DNA from: RPQJ01 sp963846885
Lineage (GTDB): Bacteria; Pseudomonadota; Gammaproteobacteria; Steroidobacterales; Steroidobacteraceae
Assembly (NCBI GenBank): GCA_963846885.1
Contig: CAWJXS010000024.1
Location: 1-64,000 of the forward strand
DNA: 64,000 bases
Reading direction: 5' to 3'
The notes beneath the pieces were generated by a model. That model saw nothing but the letters and a program-made list of their open reading frames with translations, searched no databases and was not told the origin of the DNA. Shown piece after piece: positions 38,937-49,208 of the stretch. The position numbers and the translations under genes were made by a program. Position 1 is the first letter of the stretch. Every line of letters begins with the position of its first letter.

Positions 38937-40121
38937 TTACCCCGACTGCCCGGTCCGGGCTTCTGCATAAACGGCCAATGTCGCCGCAGCCGCGCCTTCC
39001 ACGCTGAACTCACGTACCGCCTTCTCCCGTGCGGACTGGCCGTATTCGAGTCTAATGCGCTCGTCGTCGACCAGGCATCGAATTGCGGTGGCCAGTGCGC
39101 GAGGGTCGCGCGGCGGCACGATGAGGCCGGTTTTTCCTCGGTCGACTGCTTCACGGCATCCGGGCACGTCGGTCGTGACCACAGGCCTCCCAGCTGCCGC
39201 CGCTTCAAGCAATGCCTTTGGGATGCCCTCCCTGTATGAAGGCAGACAGACGATGTGACAATTCGAAAGAATTTCCGGCATGTCGCGTCGATGTCCCCAC
39301 CACTCGATTACCCCATCGGCGACAGCGGCCTGAAGATACTCCTCCGGGACCGCAGCCGGATTCTGCGCGTCGAGCCCCCCAACCAGGGCGCATCGAACGT
39401 CCACATCCCAGCTGCGCAGCAAGCGCGCCGCCTCGACAAATTCGCCCACCCCCTTGTCCCATAGCATCCGACAGGGACAGACGACCAGGACCGGACGAGT
39501 GGCGGGAGGCGGAAGATACGCAAACCTGTCGAGATCGACGCCCGATCCACGAATGAGCACGCATCGTGCGGGATCCACTATCTTGGCGTCACTCAGGAAG
39601 GCGGCGTCGTCTGCATTCTGAACAATGACCCAGGTACCTGGCCGCGCGAACAGCCAGCGGTAAGCCAGGGTGACGAGACGCCGCCGCAGACCTGCACGCC
39701 CGCCGGAACTGGTAAAGACGTAGCCCATCCCGGAAACAGCGTTGATGACCGGGGAGACACTGGTCAGCCGCGCCGCCAGTGATCCGTAAAGCATGGGCTT
39801 GATGGTGACGTGGTGCACGACACTGGGGCGCAGTGAACGGTACAGACGCATCAGGTCGGACAGCGCTCGAAGCTCGTCAACCACCCTGAATGTACTGCGG
39901 GTAATCCGGATCGGATGAAAGGTGATCCCATGCGACCGCAGTGTCGCAAGCGCCTCGGCGTCATCCGGCGCGGCGGCGACATGAACGTCGTACCCCGCCG
40001 CCTGGGCGCTAAGTGCCAGGGACAGCCTGTGCGATACGAAGAACCACGCCACATTGACAACGAACAACAATCGTTGTTTTTCAGTCGCATCGGTCCGACC
40101 GACGTCTGTCGCTAGATCCAT
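38937..40121 (-). CDS. Glycosyltransferase family 4
   Basis: GT-B glycosyltransferase, about 394 residues. N-domain: LLFVVNVAWFFVSHRLSLAL and VVHHVTIKPMLYGSLAARLT; C-domain: CVLIRGSGVDLDRFAYLPPP, CRMLWDKGVGEFVEAARLLR and CLPSYREGIPKALLEAAAAG (the E-x7-E donor motif). The longest frame begins at 40202, but ATG 40121 is preferred since it overlaps the asnB stop by only 10 bases. Intact. Confidence 0.88.
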   Translation of the reverse strand: MDLATDVGRTDATEKQRLLFVVNVAWFFVSHRLSLALSAQAAGYDVHVAAAPDDAEALATLRSHGITFHPIRITRSTFRVVDELRALSDLMRLYRSLRPSVVHHVTIKPMLYGSLAARLTSVSPVINAVSGMGYVFTSSGGRAGLRRRLVTLAYRWLFARPGTWVIVQNADDAAFLSDAKIVDPARCVLIRGSGVDLDRFAYLPPPATRPVLVVCPCRMLWDKGVGEFVEAARLLRSWDVDVRCALVGGLDAQNPAAVPEEYLQAAVADGVIEWWGHRRDMPEILSNCHIVCLPSYREGIPKALLEAAAAGRPVVTTDVPGCREAVDRGKTGLIVPPRDPRALATAIRCLVDDERIRLEYGQSAREKAVREFSVEGAAAATLAVYAEARTGQSG

Positions 40122-42071
40122 TCGCGATGCCACGCCTGAAACATGAGCACTGTCCATAACTGTTCGGACCTGTCGGCAGTGCCCGAAAGGTGCAGCTTCC
40201 ACGTCTCCAGGATCGGCGCCGGATCAAGCATGCCGCTTGCCCGCAGGGCTTCGTCGCTCAACAGGTTGTCAGCCCAATCCCGCAACGGGCCCCGCAACCA
40301 TGCGGCCAGGGGAATCGCAAAGCCAGCCTTCGGACGCTCGAACAGCGGACGCGGCACATACCGGGCCAGCACGTCCCGCAGCACCCTCTTACCGACTCCA
40401 TCGCTGATCTTCATGTCCAGCGGCACTGTCCAGGCCAGGTCGAATAGCTCGGGATCCAGGAAAGGAACCCGGGCCTCCAAACTGACAGACATGCTTGCCC
40501 GATCGACCTTGGTCAGGATGTCATCCGGAAGATAGCTCACGGTATCGGCCAGCATCATCGCTTCGGCTGCAACCAGGCTTTCCGCATCTGCACTCAGCCA
40601 CGAAATGTCGCTGGGCTCGGGCACGCCGGAACCCAGGATGACGCGGGGATCCGGCCAGATGGAGCGCAGGTCCGCGTAAAACGCACCGAAGTCCCGTGCA
40701 CTGGCGGCACGAACGAGCTTGTTGATCTTGCTATCGAGATGCTTGTGACGCCCCCGCGTCGCAGTCGACATGAGACGCTCCATAAGCGCCCGGCGCTCCG
40801 GGAGACGCCAGGACGGCGCCTGCAAGACCCGACATCAAGGCGCGCATCGGGCCTGGAATCAAGGCGAGCCGTCGCCATAACTTCGGCCCGAAGACATGGC
40901 GGTTATATCCGCCGAACAGCTCGTCACCACCGTCACCGGAAAGCGCAACGGTCACGAACCGCCGGGCCACCGCGGAAACCAGGATCGTCGGTATCTGCGA
41001 TGAATCGGCGAACGGCTCGTCGAACAGGCGTCCCAATCGAGGTACGACTGCCAACGCATCTTCGGGCGAAAGGATGACCTCGGTGTGGGCGGTACCGAGG
41101 TGCCTGGCGATCGCCGCGGCATTCTCGGCCTCGTTGTACTCCGCATCGCCGAATGCGACGGAAAACGTGCGCACCGGCTTAGCCGATTGAGTCTGCATCG
41201 CCGCGACCACGATCGAGGAATCGATTCCTCCGGACAGGAATGCACCGAGCGGCACGTCCGCGTGCATCCGCATTGCCACCGCGCGCCGAATTCCGGTATC
41301 CAGCCGGTCAACGATCGACGATCTGTCGACCTGCGGACTCGACTTCCTTGCAGTCTGGACAGCATCTGCCGCAGACCAGAAGGCTGCCTTGACGATATCT
41401 TTCGCGCCCGACGGCGAAACGCTGAGGACGGCGCTGCAGCCCGGACCTAGCTTGTTGATGCCCTGGAAAATCGATCGCGGTGCCGGAATGCAGCCGAACT
41501 GGAAGAACTGCGCCGTCGCAACAGGGTCGATTTCCGGCGTGCCCAGCCGCAGGGCGGCGATGGCCTTGAGCTCCGAAGCAAAGACGAAGACTCCTTGCGA
41601 CCAGCCGTAATACAAGGGCTTTTCGCCAAACCTGTCCCGGGCAAGCATTAATTCGTTGCGATGCCTGTCGAACAGGGCCAGCGCAAACATCCCGTTCGCA
41701 CGACGCAACGAGGCCTGAAATCCCTTGCGCGCAATCAGCTCGATGAGGACCTCCGTATCAGAGGTACCGCGCCATTCAATGGTGCGGTCCGCGGCGCGTA
41801 GCTCCTCCCGGATTTCCTCGAAATTATAGATCTCGCCATTGAAGCTGATGACGTACCGGCCACAGTGCGAGTTCATCGGCTGCGCGCCGCTTGCGCTCAA
41901 GTCGACGATCGCCAACCTTCGATGAGCGAGGCCGACCCTGGTCGACTCGTCCCAGGCAATCCCCGCGCCATCCGGCCCCCTGTGCACCAGGGCCGAGGCC
42001 ATATCCGTCAGCGCAGAGGCCCCGTCCGCCAGCCTGCCCCTGGGATCAAAGAATCCGGCTATGCCGCACAC
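40112..42071 (-). CDS. asnB: Asparagine synthase (glutamine-hydrolysing), second copy, one frameshift
   Basis: Class II amidotransferase: Cys2 in MCGIAGFFDPRGRLADGASA, glutaminase motif FNGEIYNFEEIREEL, ATP loop GAFLSGGIDSSIVVAAMQTQ and VTVALSGDGGDELFGGYNRH. A single shift near 40810 separates the last 235 residues (RGRHKHLDSKINKLV, DDILTKVDRASMSVSLEARV), which continue the normal domain order. About 650 residues after correction. In a Wzx/Wzy locus it may amidate a uronic acid. It is only distantly alike to the copy at 6023-7961. Confidence 0.9.
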
Positions 42072-43226
42072 TTACGACTTGCTCCGATGCTGCTCATGCC
42101 GGCGCATCGCATCGTCATACAACGCCAGGTACTGCCCGACGACAGCCTGGATGCTGTAGTTCGCGCCAACTCGCGCTCTCGCCCGTTCGCCCAACCGTCG
42201 AAACTCATCTTCGCCGAGACTTCCCAAGGCAAGCAACGCATCCGCAAGCCTGCTCGGCGAGGCCGGTGGAATGACCAGCCCGCAGTCATCCACCATCATG
42301 GGGGCGTCGCCAATATTCGTCACGACGCAGGGCACCTTGGACGCCATCGCCTCGCCAACCACCATTGGAAACGCCTCGCCCCAGGCTGAAGACACGCAAA
42401 GGACATCGAAGGCCGAGAGCAACCTGGGGACATCGCGGCGTTCGCCCAGCAGGAGGACGCGATGGCCGATGTCGTTCGCGATCACCTCGTCCTGAATCGA
42501 AGGATTCGAACCATCGACACCCGCGCCGACGCAGACGAGCCATAGCTTTGCAGCGCGTGCCGAAGCATCCGCGAAACCCCGCAACAGCGTCACGTGATCT
42601 TTCATGGGATGCCATCGGGCCACGTTCCCGATCACGAATGCGTCCGCGGGCAAGCCAAGTTCGGCTCGCACGATACTCCGCGAATCCGGCGCGTGCTTGT
42701 AACGTCCAATATCAAAGCCGTTCGGTATGACCTTTTCGACTGCCGGCTCGAATCCGATCTTGCGGTGCTGCGTCGCACTCACGCTCGAGACATAGACCAC
42801 AGCGGCCGCCTTCTTCGAGAGCCGTGCGCACCAACGAATCACGAGTCGCGTAAGCCGCTTCTCGAGCGCGATGTCGTACAGGCTCTGGTGCACGGCCCAG
42901 ACGACGGGCCTGTCGGCCCCCAGGGCGCAGGCCATGCTGGCTGCGAAATTGCCGTGATACATCCAGCCTTGCACGACATCCGGTCGGAATGCACGAATGG
43001 CCCGGATCAGCCGGCCGAGACTCGCCGGCAGGGAGAACACGCCCGTCGTGCCGAGGCTCAAGACCGTCGCGCCGGCTTCCCTGAGTTGCCCGGACATCGT
43101 CCCATCGGTGCCGAGTGAGATGATGCTGCATTCATGGCCGCTGGCGACCAGTTGCCTCGCCATCGCAACGAGCATCGTCTCGGCGCCCCCGGTGCCGAGA
43201 CCGGTCGTGACAAAACAGATGCGCAT
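42072..43226 (-). CDS. Glycosyltransferase family 4
   Basis: GT-B enzyme of 384 residues. MRICFVTTGLGTGGAETMLV is the usual glycine-rich start, with VVQGWMYHGNFAASMACALG, VEKVIPNGFDIGRYKHAPDS, VARWHPMKDHVTLLRGFADA and SSAWGEAFPMVVGEAMASKV (donor-site E-x7-E). ATG 43226 overlaps the wzy stop (TGATG); a longer frame from 43325 would run deep into wzy. It abuts asnB by one base. Intact. Confidence 0.9.
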   Translation of the reverse strand: MRICFVTTGLGTGGAETMLVAMARQLVASGHECSIISLGTDGTMSGQLREAGATVLSLGTTGVFSLPASLGRLIRAIRAFRPDVVQGWMYHGNFAASMACALGADRPVVWAVHQSLYDIALEKRLTRLVIRWCARLSKKAAAVVYVSSVSATQHRKIGFEPAVEKVIPNGFDIGRYKHAPDSRSIVRAELGLPADAFVIGNVARWHPMKDHVTLLRGFADASARAAKLWLVCVGAGVDGSNPSIQDEVIANDIGHRVLLLGERRDVPRLLSAFDVLCVSSAWGEAFPMVVGEAMASKVPCVVTNIGDAPMMVDDCGLVIPPASPSRLADALLALGSLGEDEFRRLGERARARVGANYSIQAVVGQYLALYDDAMRRHEQHRSKS

Positions 43227-44575
43227 CAGGCGGTGCTCGAAGCAGCGACATTTCTGGCTGCCTGGAAGCCTGAGGCCGCGGGAAACAATTGATCCCACTT
43301 GACCACCAAGGCAAGCATCATCCACATCGGCGCCAGCGACCAGTAGCTGGTGGACATCGTGGCGCCTGCCGCAATGCTGATTGCAACTGCTGCACCCAGC
43401 CCCGGGAGTTCCGAAGCCCTGATGATGCGAAGCAGGCCGATCGTCACGATCGCGAGCGCCATTGCGCCGACAATTCCAGTCTCGAAGATGTACCGCAACA
43501 ATGTGCTGTAAATGGCTTCCAGGCTCGAATCCTGACTCGAAACGACTTTGTGCGAAACGCCAGGTCCGATACCGAACAGGACCCTGTCAGCAGAACTTAC
43601 AAACTCCAGGAACCCGATTTGGATTGACCGCGCCCGCTGCACCCAGGAGCCCGCTTCCAGTCCCATTTCGGTGGTAACCCGCAGAATCATGATCGGCAAC
43701 GCGGCAAGCAGAACCCCAAGGGTCGAAGCGACGATCAGGGCCATGGGCAGGCAGCCTATGGAGGTCCCAGCAGCAGTTGGCCGACGCGTCCATCGGCCAA
43801 AAACGTAGCCGCCGATTGCGAACAGCGGTAACAGCAGTGCATAGCCGCTGGCCGACGCGACGAGCAGCGCGCCGCCCATTAGAGCCGCCAGTCCCCAGAG
43901 GGCCCGGTCCCCGGTCGTCGCTGAAACTCCCCGGGCCCCGACCCACACCAGGCTTAGCAGCAGAATGACGAACGGACCGACGCTGGCGGACATCGCCGAT
44001 GGTTCCGGGAACAACCCGAATGGACGCTTGACGTATTCTGCGTAGTCGTCCGCGACGTCCGTAAAACTCGCGAACTCGGGATTGTTGAACAGACTCATGA
44101 GCGGAAAATTGGCGCCGGCAAATGACCACCACTGCCAAGCGCCTATCAGCCCGTTGACGATTATCCCGGCGCAGGCGGCGCCGAGTATCAGCCGCATATT
44201 GTCTCTCTTGAACGCCGCACCTCCGGCCGTTAGCACAAGCAGGGGCAGTGCAGAGAGAACGATGTTCTTGATGGCAAGATCGGCAAACATCGCGTCCCCG
44301 CGCCAAGTGACTACCGATGCCCCGATGACGATGGGCCCGTAAATCAAGAACAAGACGGTCCAGAACCTTTGGTCGATTGGATTACGCCGCGCCAGCCAGA
44401 GCACGGCGACGGCCATGATCTGGTTGAACTGGATTCCACTGGAGGAACCGACGGGAATTGCCGGGTTAGGAAAGAAGGCTGAAAACACAAAGACCGCGAG
44501 TGCCGCGCGCTCCAGGCTGACCCGGGGGCCGTGCGCCTCTACCGGCAAGGCGGGCAATCGATCAAGCGTCGACAT
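43226..44575 (-). CDS. wzy: O-antigen polymerase-like membrane protein (Wzy/WaaL superfamily)
   Basis: Polytopic inner-membrane protein of about 449 residues with roughly ten to twelve hydrophobic segments (AALAVFVFSAFFPNPAIP, NIVLSALPLLVLTAGGAAF, ASVGPFVILLLSLVWVGARG). The large periplasmic loop contains WVQRARSIQIGFLEFVSSAD and LFGIGPGVS, typical of Wzy_C-type polymerases or ligases. It should polymerise Wzx-flipped repeat units. Start ATG 44575 (MSTLDRLPALPVEAHGPR) overlaps the upstream glycosyltransferase. Assignment as polymerase rather than ligase is by locus context. Confidence 0.82.
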   Translation of the reverse strand: MSTLDRLPALPVEAHGPRVSLERAALAVFVFSAFFPNPAIPVGSSSGIQFNQIMAVAVLWLARRNPIDQRFWTVLFLIYGPIVIGASVVTWRGDAMFADLAIKNIVLSALPLLVLTAGGAAFKRDNMRLILGAACAGIIVNGLIGAWQWWSFAGANFPLMSLFNNPEFASFTDVADDYAEYVKRPFGLFPEPSAMSASVGPFVILLLSLVWVGARGVSATTGDRALWGLAALMGGALLVASASGYALLLPLFAIGGYVFGRWTRRPTAAGTSIGCLPMALIVASTLGVLLAALPIMILRVTTEMGLEAGSWVQRARSIQIGFLEFVSSADRVLFGIGPGVSHKVVSSQDSSLEAIYSTLLRYIFETGIVGAMALAIVTIGLLRIIRASELPGLGAAVAISIAAGATMSTSYWSLAPMWMMLALVVKWDQLFPAASGFQAARNVAASSTA

Positions 44576-45768
44576 CGTCGAACCGTGCGTAGACTTGCAA
44601 GGTGTCACGTGCAGCGCTGCCCCAGCCGGCGCCGGATTCGGCCGACTCGGCGGCTGCGGTGAGGCGTGCCAATGCAGCTGGCTGGATCGCCGAATCTATT
44701 GCATGCACCAGGGCTTCGACGTCGCCTGCCTTTGCGATCAGGCCGTTACCGAGGCGACGAACGGACTCTGCCAGTGCGCCCACATCGGTAACAACCACGG
44801 GCTTGCCGTGCGCCACCGCCAGCCAGAGGACACCGCTCTGTGCGCCGAACTCACGATATGGCAGGACCACAAGGTCTGCCGCCGAAAATTCCTGGTCAGC
44901 CTCGGAATCAGTCACATAACCAATCTTTGCCTGCACATGTCCGGGCTGAACCCGTCTACCAAGCGCCAGCACCTCCTCCCGGTAGGCTGCGTCTTCAGCC
45001 GCGCCGACGATTCGCAGCACGCAGGAATCGAGGGACCGCATGGCGGCCAGCAGGATCTCGAGTCCTTTGTTGCGGCGTATGACACCGAAAAAAAGCAACC
45101 GGGTGCGCCCGCCGACCTGACCACCCTGCCTTCCCTGCCTCGTCACGGACCAGACGCCGTGCTCGACGACAGCCACAGGTGGCGCATCGATTCCCAACTC
45201 ATTCAAGAGCGACTCCCTCAAACCCGCCGTATGCACTATCAATGCATCCGTGTTGCGCCACATCCACCGACTGAGAATTGCGTGAAGGCTCGCACCAACC
45301 AGGGGAGTCACCGTATGCGGTCGGATGTTGTGCACCGTCAGCACGACCTTGATCCCCGCTCGACGACAGAGCATGGCCAGAACAGGCGTGGTCAGTACGT
45401 TGAACTCCTGCAGGTGCAGTATGGAAGCTTGCGTCGCGTCACCTCGGGCAATGCACTTCCAGCACTGCCATTCTCGACGCACGTAATACCCGATTCGCCC
45501 CACGATCCAGGAAAGCCGCGAACCGTACGATTTCCCTGGGCAACTGGCGGGTCAGAACTGGCAGCACGGTGTAGCGGGACGACTGAAACTCGGGCGCCAG
45601 ATCCTCGCTGGTTATCAAGGAGAAACGCCATCCTTCATCCGGTTCTGCTTCCTGCACCAGCGCAGTCAGCAACTCCTTCGAATACCGAGCATGCCCCCCC
45701 GCGGAGGTGGGCGTCACCATGACGACATGTCTGAACTTCGGCATCATCGGGCTATGTGTCGGCTTCAA
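44562..45768 (-). CDS. Glycosyltransferase family 4, one frameshift
   Basis: GT-B enzyme. The first 95 residues read FRHVVMVTPTSAGGHARYSK and SRYTVLPVLTRQLPREIVRF; a shift near 45490 precedes RIGYYVRREWQCWKCIARGD, LTVHNIRPHTVTPLVGASLH, LLFFGVIRRNKGLEILLAAM and LPYREFGAQSGVLWLAVAHG. Start is 45768 or the Met at 45747 (MMPKFRHVV). About 400 residues after correction. The 67-base gap to the upstream GT2 gene has a short Ala-rich open frame that looks like chance. Confidence 0.85.
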
Positions 45769-45835
45769 CCGGACGCCCGAGCCGGTGCGACGGTTGCGGC
45801 CTTGATGCGAGCGAGCGCTTGAGCTCCGTCCATGT

Positions 45836-46744
45836 TCAGGGCACTGCGCCGACCAGAGCTGCCTTTATCTTCGCGAATTTCAGTCGCAGCGCCGGCCGCA
45901 ACAGATAATCCAAGAACCACCGTAGCAGCCAGAGCGGCAACCAGGGCCCGGCCTGCAGCCCAGCGAGCTTCAAGTAGTTTCTGGACATGAACGCAACGCC
46001 TAGAAGCCCGTCTGTAGTACCGGTCGAGCGACCCACCTTGTGTCTGACGATGGGACTGTCCACCAACACGGCGCAAGGCTGGCCCGCACCACATCGAATT
46101 TGCCACTCGACCTCTTCCCGGTACAGGAAGAAGCTCTCATCCATCATGCCCGACCTCTGTATGGTCGAGGAGCGAACCAGCATCGAGCAACCCGTGACCC
46201 AGTCGGTAAGGCGTGATGCCAGATGGTCCGCCTGCGGGACATAGAGCTCGAGAGTTCGTTCGCTGACGAACTGGCCCGATATGCGCCGGTAACGGCCGCC
46301 GCCGAACCAGATCCGGTCAGACGCCTCCGCATAAGTGACGACGTTGCCGAAGAAATCGTGCAGCGGAAACCGTTCTGTCACAGCGCGAAGAATGGACAAC
46401 GCCGAGGGCTCTACGAGCGCATCGTTGTTCAACAGCCAGACCCACTCGGAGCCTGCGGCCACAGCCTCCCGCATTCCGACATTACACCCGCCAGCGAAGC
46501 CGAGATTCATGCCCGTGCCGACCACCACCGCGTCCGGAAACCGGCTTTCAATGGCGGCAATGGAATCATCGCTCGAGCCGTTGTCGACAACGAGTGCACA
46601 CCATCCATCGTCGGTCATTTTGTCGAGTGAGCCGAGGCAATCTAACGTGTCGCGACAACCATTCCAGTTCACGATGACGATGGTCACGAGTGGCTTGCCC
46701 GCCACGCGTCGGCTGCGAATCCTGCTCAGGAGAATGTCATTCAT
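45836..46744 (-). CDS. Glycosyltransferase family 2 (rhamnosyltransferase-like)
   Basis: GT-A enzyme of 302 residues resembling the WbbL/rhamnosyltransferase group: VTIVIVNWNGCRDTLDCLGS, VVDNGSSDDSIAAIESRF, NLGFAGGCNVGMREAVAAG and WVWLLNNDALVEPSALSILR (metal-binding motif NDA in place of DxD), then FFLYREEVEWQIRCGAGQ. With rmlBDAC nearby, a rhamnose donor is plausible but unproven. Intact. Confidence 0.85.
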   Translation of the reverse strand: MNDILLSRIRSRRVAGKPLVTIVIVNWNGCRDTLDCLGSLDKMTDDGWCALVVDNGSSDDSIAAIESRFPDAVVVGTGMNLGFAGGCNVGMREAVAAGSEWVWLLNNDALVEPSALSILRAVTERFPLHDFFGNVVTYAEASDRIWFGGGRYRRISGQFVSERTLELYVPQADHLASRLTDWVTGCSMLVRSSTIQRSGMMDESFFLYREEVEWQIRCGAGQPCAVLVDSPIVRHKVGRSTGTTDGLLGVAFMSRNYLKLAGLQAGPWLPLWLLRWFLDYLLRPALRLKFAKIKAALVGAVP

Positions 46745-46756
46745 CGGTGGTCAGTA

Positions 46757-48268
46757 CTAGTTGCGCCCGGCAAACTCGCGGAACACTTGTCGAAAATCGA
46801 TCTGGAACAGCCTTGCCGCGAGGGCGACGACAATCACCACGAACAGCATGCCCTGCGCAGCGCGATACCCGGTTCCTGCCGAGAATGAGATGGCGTACAT
46901 GGCGACGAGCACGGCTGCGACCAATCCTGCGATTCGACCGAGTACCGCGAGGGGTATACGACAGACAGTCAGGGATGCGCCGAGGAGCACGAGCAAGTCA
47001 AACACAACACGACCGAATGAAGCCCACGCGGCGCCTTCGACGCCGAACTTGGGCACCAGCAGCCACATAGCCAGAGCAAGTATGAAAAACTCTACGGTGT
47101 GCAGCTTTGCCGTCAAGTCCGCTCGACCGGCGGCCTGAATTACGGCGAAGGGAACCTGGGCAACTCCGTTGATCAGGACTACGCCGGCGAGCAATCCGAT
47201 TACGATTCGCGAGGTATCGTCGACCGTCCCGCCCAACCAGACTTCCAGGAGAGGTGCCCCGACGCTGACGGCGCCAAGGCTCACCGGAGCGAGAATGAAG
47301 AATATAGCCAGAAAGCTCGTCGTGATGATGTCCGTCGCTCTCGTGCCGTCATGCCCAGCAGCGCGAATGTATGCAGGAAAGGTCACCGCGGTCACCGCGG
47401 ATGGCACGATAAGGATCCTGTACATGATTTCCTGAACCGTCGAGTAGATAGCCGCGGCCGCCGGACCCAGCAGAATCGCGATCGCAAACCGGTCCATGAA
47501 GACGATAGCCGGACCGATGATCGACGAAACACTTGCCCACCCACCGAATCGCAACAATTGGGTCGCTTCAGATTTGCTTGCAGCCAACTTGACCTGCAGG
47601 CCTGTATGCAGCGCGCGATACGCAGCGAGAAACGCGAATGCTCCCAGCACTCGTGACAGGCAAACACCCATCACGACATAGCGCAAATCAGCCCCCAGGA
47701 ACGCTCCACCATACGCCAGGACGTACGTTGCAACGCTGGCCGGAACGGTAATCAAGTTAACAAGGTCGAAGCGATTCAAACCCTCGAGACAGCCGCGAAA
47801 TGCCTGGCCCATCAGGATGATCGGTATGCACAGTGCAACCAGGCGCAGTGCGCCCTGCAATTCAGCGCTCAATTCGGGAGTGGCACCCACCGCCGACACG
47901 ATTTGCCCGGACATCGCAATCAGGAAACCTGCGGTCAGCAGGGAAATGGCCAGCAGCAGCACCAGTGCCGACCCGATGATTACGCTGCGATCGGCCGGGC
48001 CTGCCTCGACGCCCAGTTGCGCAATTCGTCGCGTAACAGCCTTGGCAATTCCAATGTCGAGCAGGCCGAAATACCCGACGGCGACCATAAACAGCATGAG
48101 CAGGCCAAAACGATCCGCCCCGAGCACGCTCAACAGGGGCGGAATCGTGATGACCGCTGCAATCAACGGAGCCATCTGGCCGACCACGTTGATCGATGCG
48201 GAACGTAGGAACGCGCCGCGCTCCGAGGTCAGCCCCATCGATTTGGTCGCGGGATCGGCCAGTGACAA
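46757..48268 (-). CDS. wzx: Polysaccharide flippase (Wzx family)
   Basis: MATE/MOP-type flippase of 503 residues with about twelve to fourteen helices, including GQMAPLIAAVITIPPLLSVL, FGLLMLFMVAVGYFGLLDIG and LVLLLAISLLTAGFLIAMSG. IGIAKAVTRRIAQLG and LNRFDLVNLITVPASVATYV are usual family segments. It should move lipid-linked repeat units to the periplasmic face. Intact; 12 bases before the GT2 gene. Confidence 0.92.
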   Translation of the reverse strand: MSLADPATKSMGLTSERGAFLRSASINVVGQMAPLIAAVITIPPLLSVLGADRFGLLMLFMVAVGYFGLLDIGIAKAVTRRIAQLGVEAGPADRSVIIGSALVLLLAISLLTAGFLIAMSGQIVSAVGATPELSAELQGALRLVALCIPIILMGQAFRGCLEGLNRFDLVNLITVPASVATYVLAYGGAFLGADLRYVVMGVCLSRVLGAFAFLAAYRALHTGLQVKLAASKSEATQLLRFGGWASVSSIIGPAIVFMDRFAIAILLGPAAAAIYSTVQEIMYRILIVPSAVTAVTFPAYIRAAGHDGTRATDIITTSFLAIFFILAPVSLGAVSVGAPLLEVWLGGTVDDTSRIVIGLLAGVVLINGVAQVPFAVIQAAGRADLTAKLHTVEFFILALAMWLLVPKFGVEGAAWASFGRVVFDLLVLLGASLTVCRIPLAVLGRIAGLVAAVLVAMYAISFSAGTGYRAAQGMLFVVIVVALAARLFQIDFRQVFREFAGRN

Positions 48269-48285
48269 ACTGCTCGACTCATCGA

Positions 48286-49176
48286 TCAGTTGCCTTGCCT
48301 GTCCTGTTCGCGGTTTCCGGATCTGCTGCGGCTTCCTATCACCAGGGCTGCGAAGCCCCCCACCAAGAGACCCAGCGCCAGCCCGCCTGCGAGCAGCAGG
48401 CCGCGTCTTGGCCAGACGTATTGGTCGACATCGGCCACCTGGGCGCGATCGATTGCTCGGACTGCAAACTCGGTCCGGGACCTCGCAAGCAAGGCCTTTT
48501 TCATCTCAACTTCCATGAGACGGGAAACCGCCGCCCGCAATTCGACGTGGGTAGCCGCGTCCAACTCTGTCCGCATGTGGCTAAGCATTCGCTCCGACTC
48601 GTCGATCGCGCGCTGTCTCATCGACGCATTAAGGTCTTGTGCCATCCAGTTGGCCCAATCGGCAGCCTCCTGGGGATTACGCCAGCGGACTTCGAGCGTA
48701 ATCAAGCCGGTTTTACGGTCCTCCGTAACTCGTCGGATGTTGCGATCAAACGTCTGCCATGCACGGTTCATCGTCGGCCATTTTGACTCGTCCTGGCCCT
48801 TCCAACTCTTGGTGCTGGCGTCCCAGCGGGACGCAAACAGCCGTGGCATCAACCCATGCCGCCGGATGAACTCTCGCCCGAAATCCTGCGAGCGAAGAAC
48901 CGCTACAGCCTCCGCTCTCTGATTGCCACCCCCCAGCGACACCCCGGCGAGCGAGGCAAGACCGCCGAACTGACCCATCAACGCCGACAAGCTCCCACCC
49001 CCGTCGTCACTGACTGGTAGCAGAACGGTAGTGGCCTGGTAGGTCGGCTTCGTCAGGAACGCCATCAGCGCAGCCGGCGTCATGCACAGCACCACAATCG
49101 CAAGTATGAGTCGCCAGCGCCGCCTGAAAACTGCGATTGCGTCAGTTAGTGATAAGCCGTCAGATTCCGAGGACAT
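48286..49176 (-). CDS. wzz: Chain-length determinant (Wzz family)
   Basis: 296 residues with two transmembrane helices: RLILAIVVLCMTPAALMAFL near residue 20 and LLLAGGLALGLLVGGFAALV near the C-terminus. The periplasmic domain includes KPTYQATTVLLPVSDDGGG and a central helix region ASMRQRAIDESERMLSHM. It lacks the large kinase domain and pairs with wzx/wzy. Intact. Confidence 0.88.
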   Translation of the reverse strand: MSSESDGLSLTDAIAVFRRRWRLILAIVVLCMTPAALMAFLTKPTYQATTVLLPVSDDGGGSLSALMGQFGGLASLAGVSLGGGNQRAEAVAVLRSQDFGREFIRRHGLMPRLFASRWDASTKSWKGQDESKWPTMNRAWQTFDRNIRRVTEDRKTGLITLEVRWRNPQEAADWANWMAQDLNASMRQRAIDESERMLSHMRTELDAATHVELRAAVSRLMEVEMKKALLARSRTEFAVRAIDRAQVADVDQYVWPRRGLLLAGGLALGLLVGGFAALVIGSRSRSGNREQDRQGN

Positions 49177-49208
49177 TGGAGTCGCTTTCTAATTGAGACA
49201 TGAGTTCC

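Noticed and set aside
45765..45835. Short frame MDGAQALARIKAATVAPARASG between two glycosyltransferase genes
   Set aside because: No ribosome binding site or domain; its composition is typical of a high-GC random frame.
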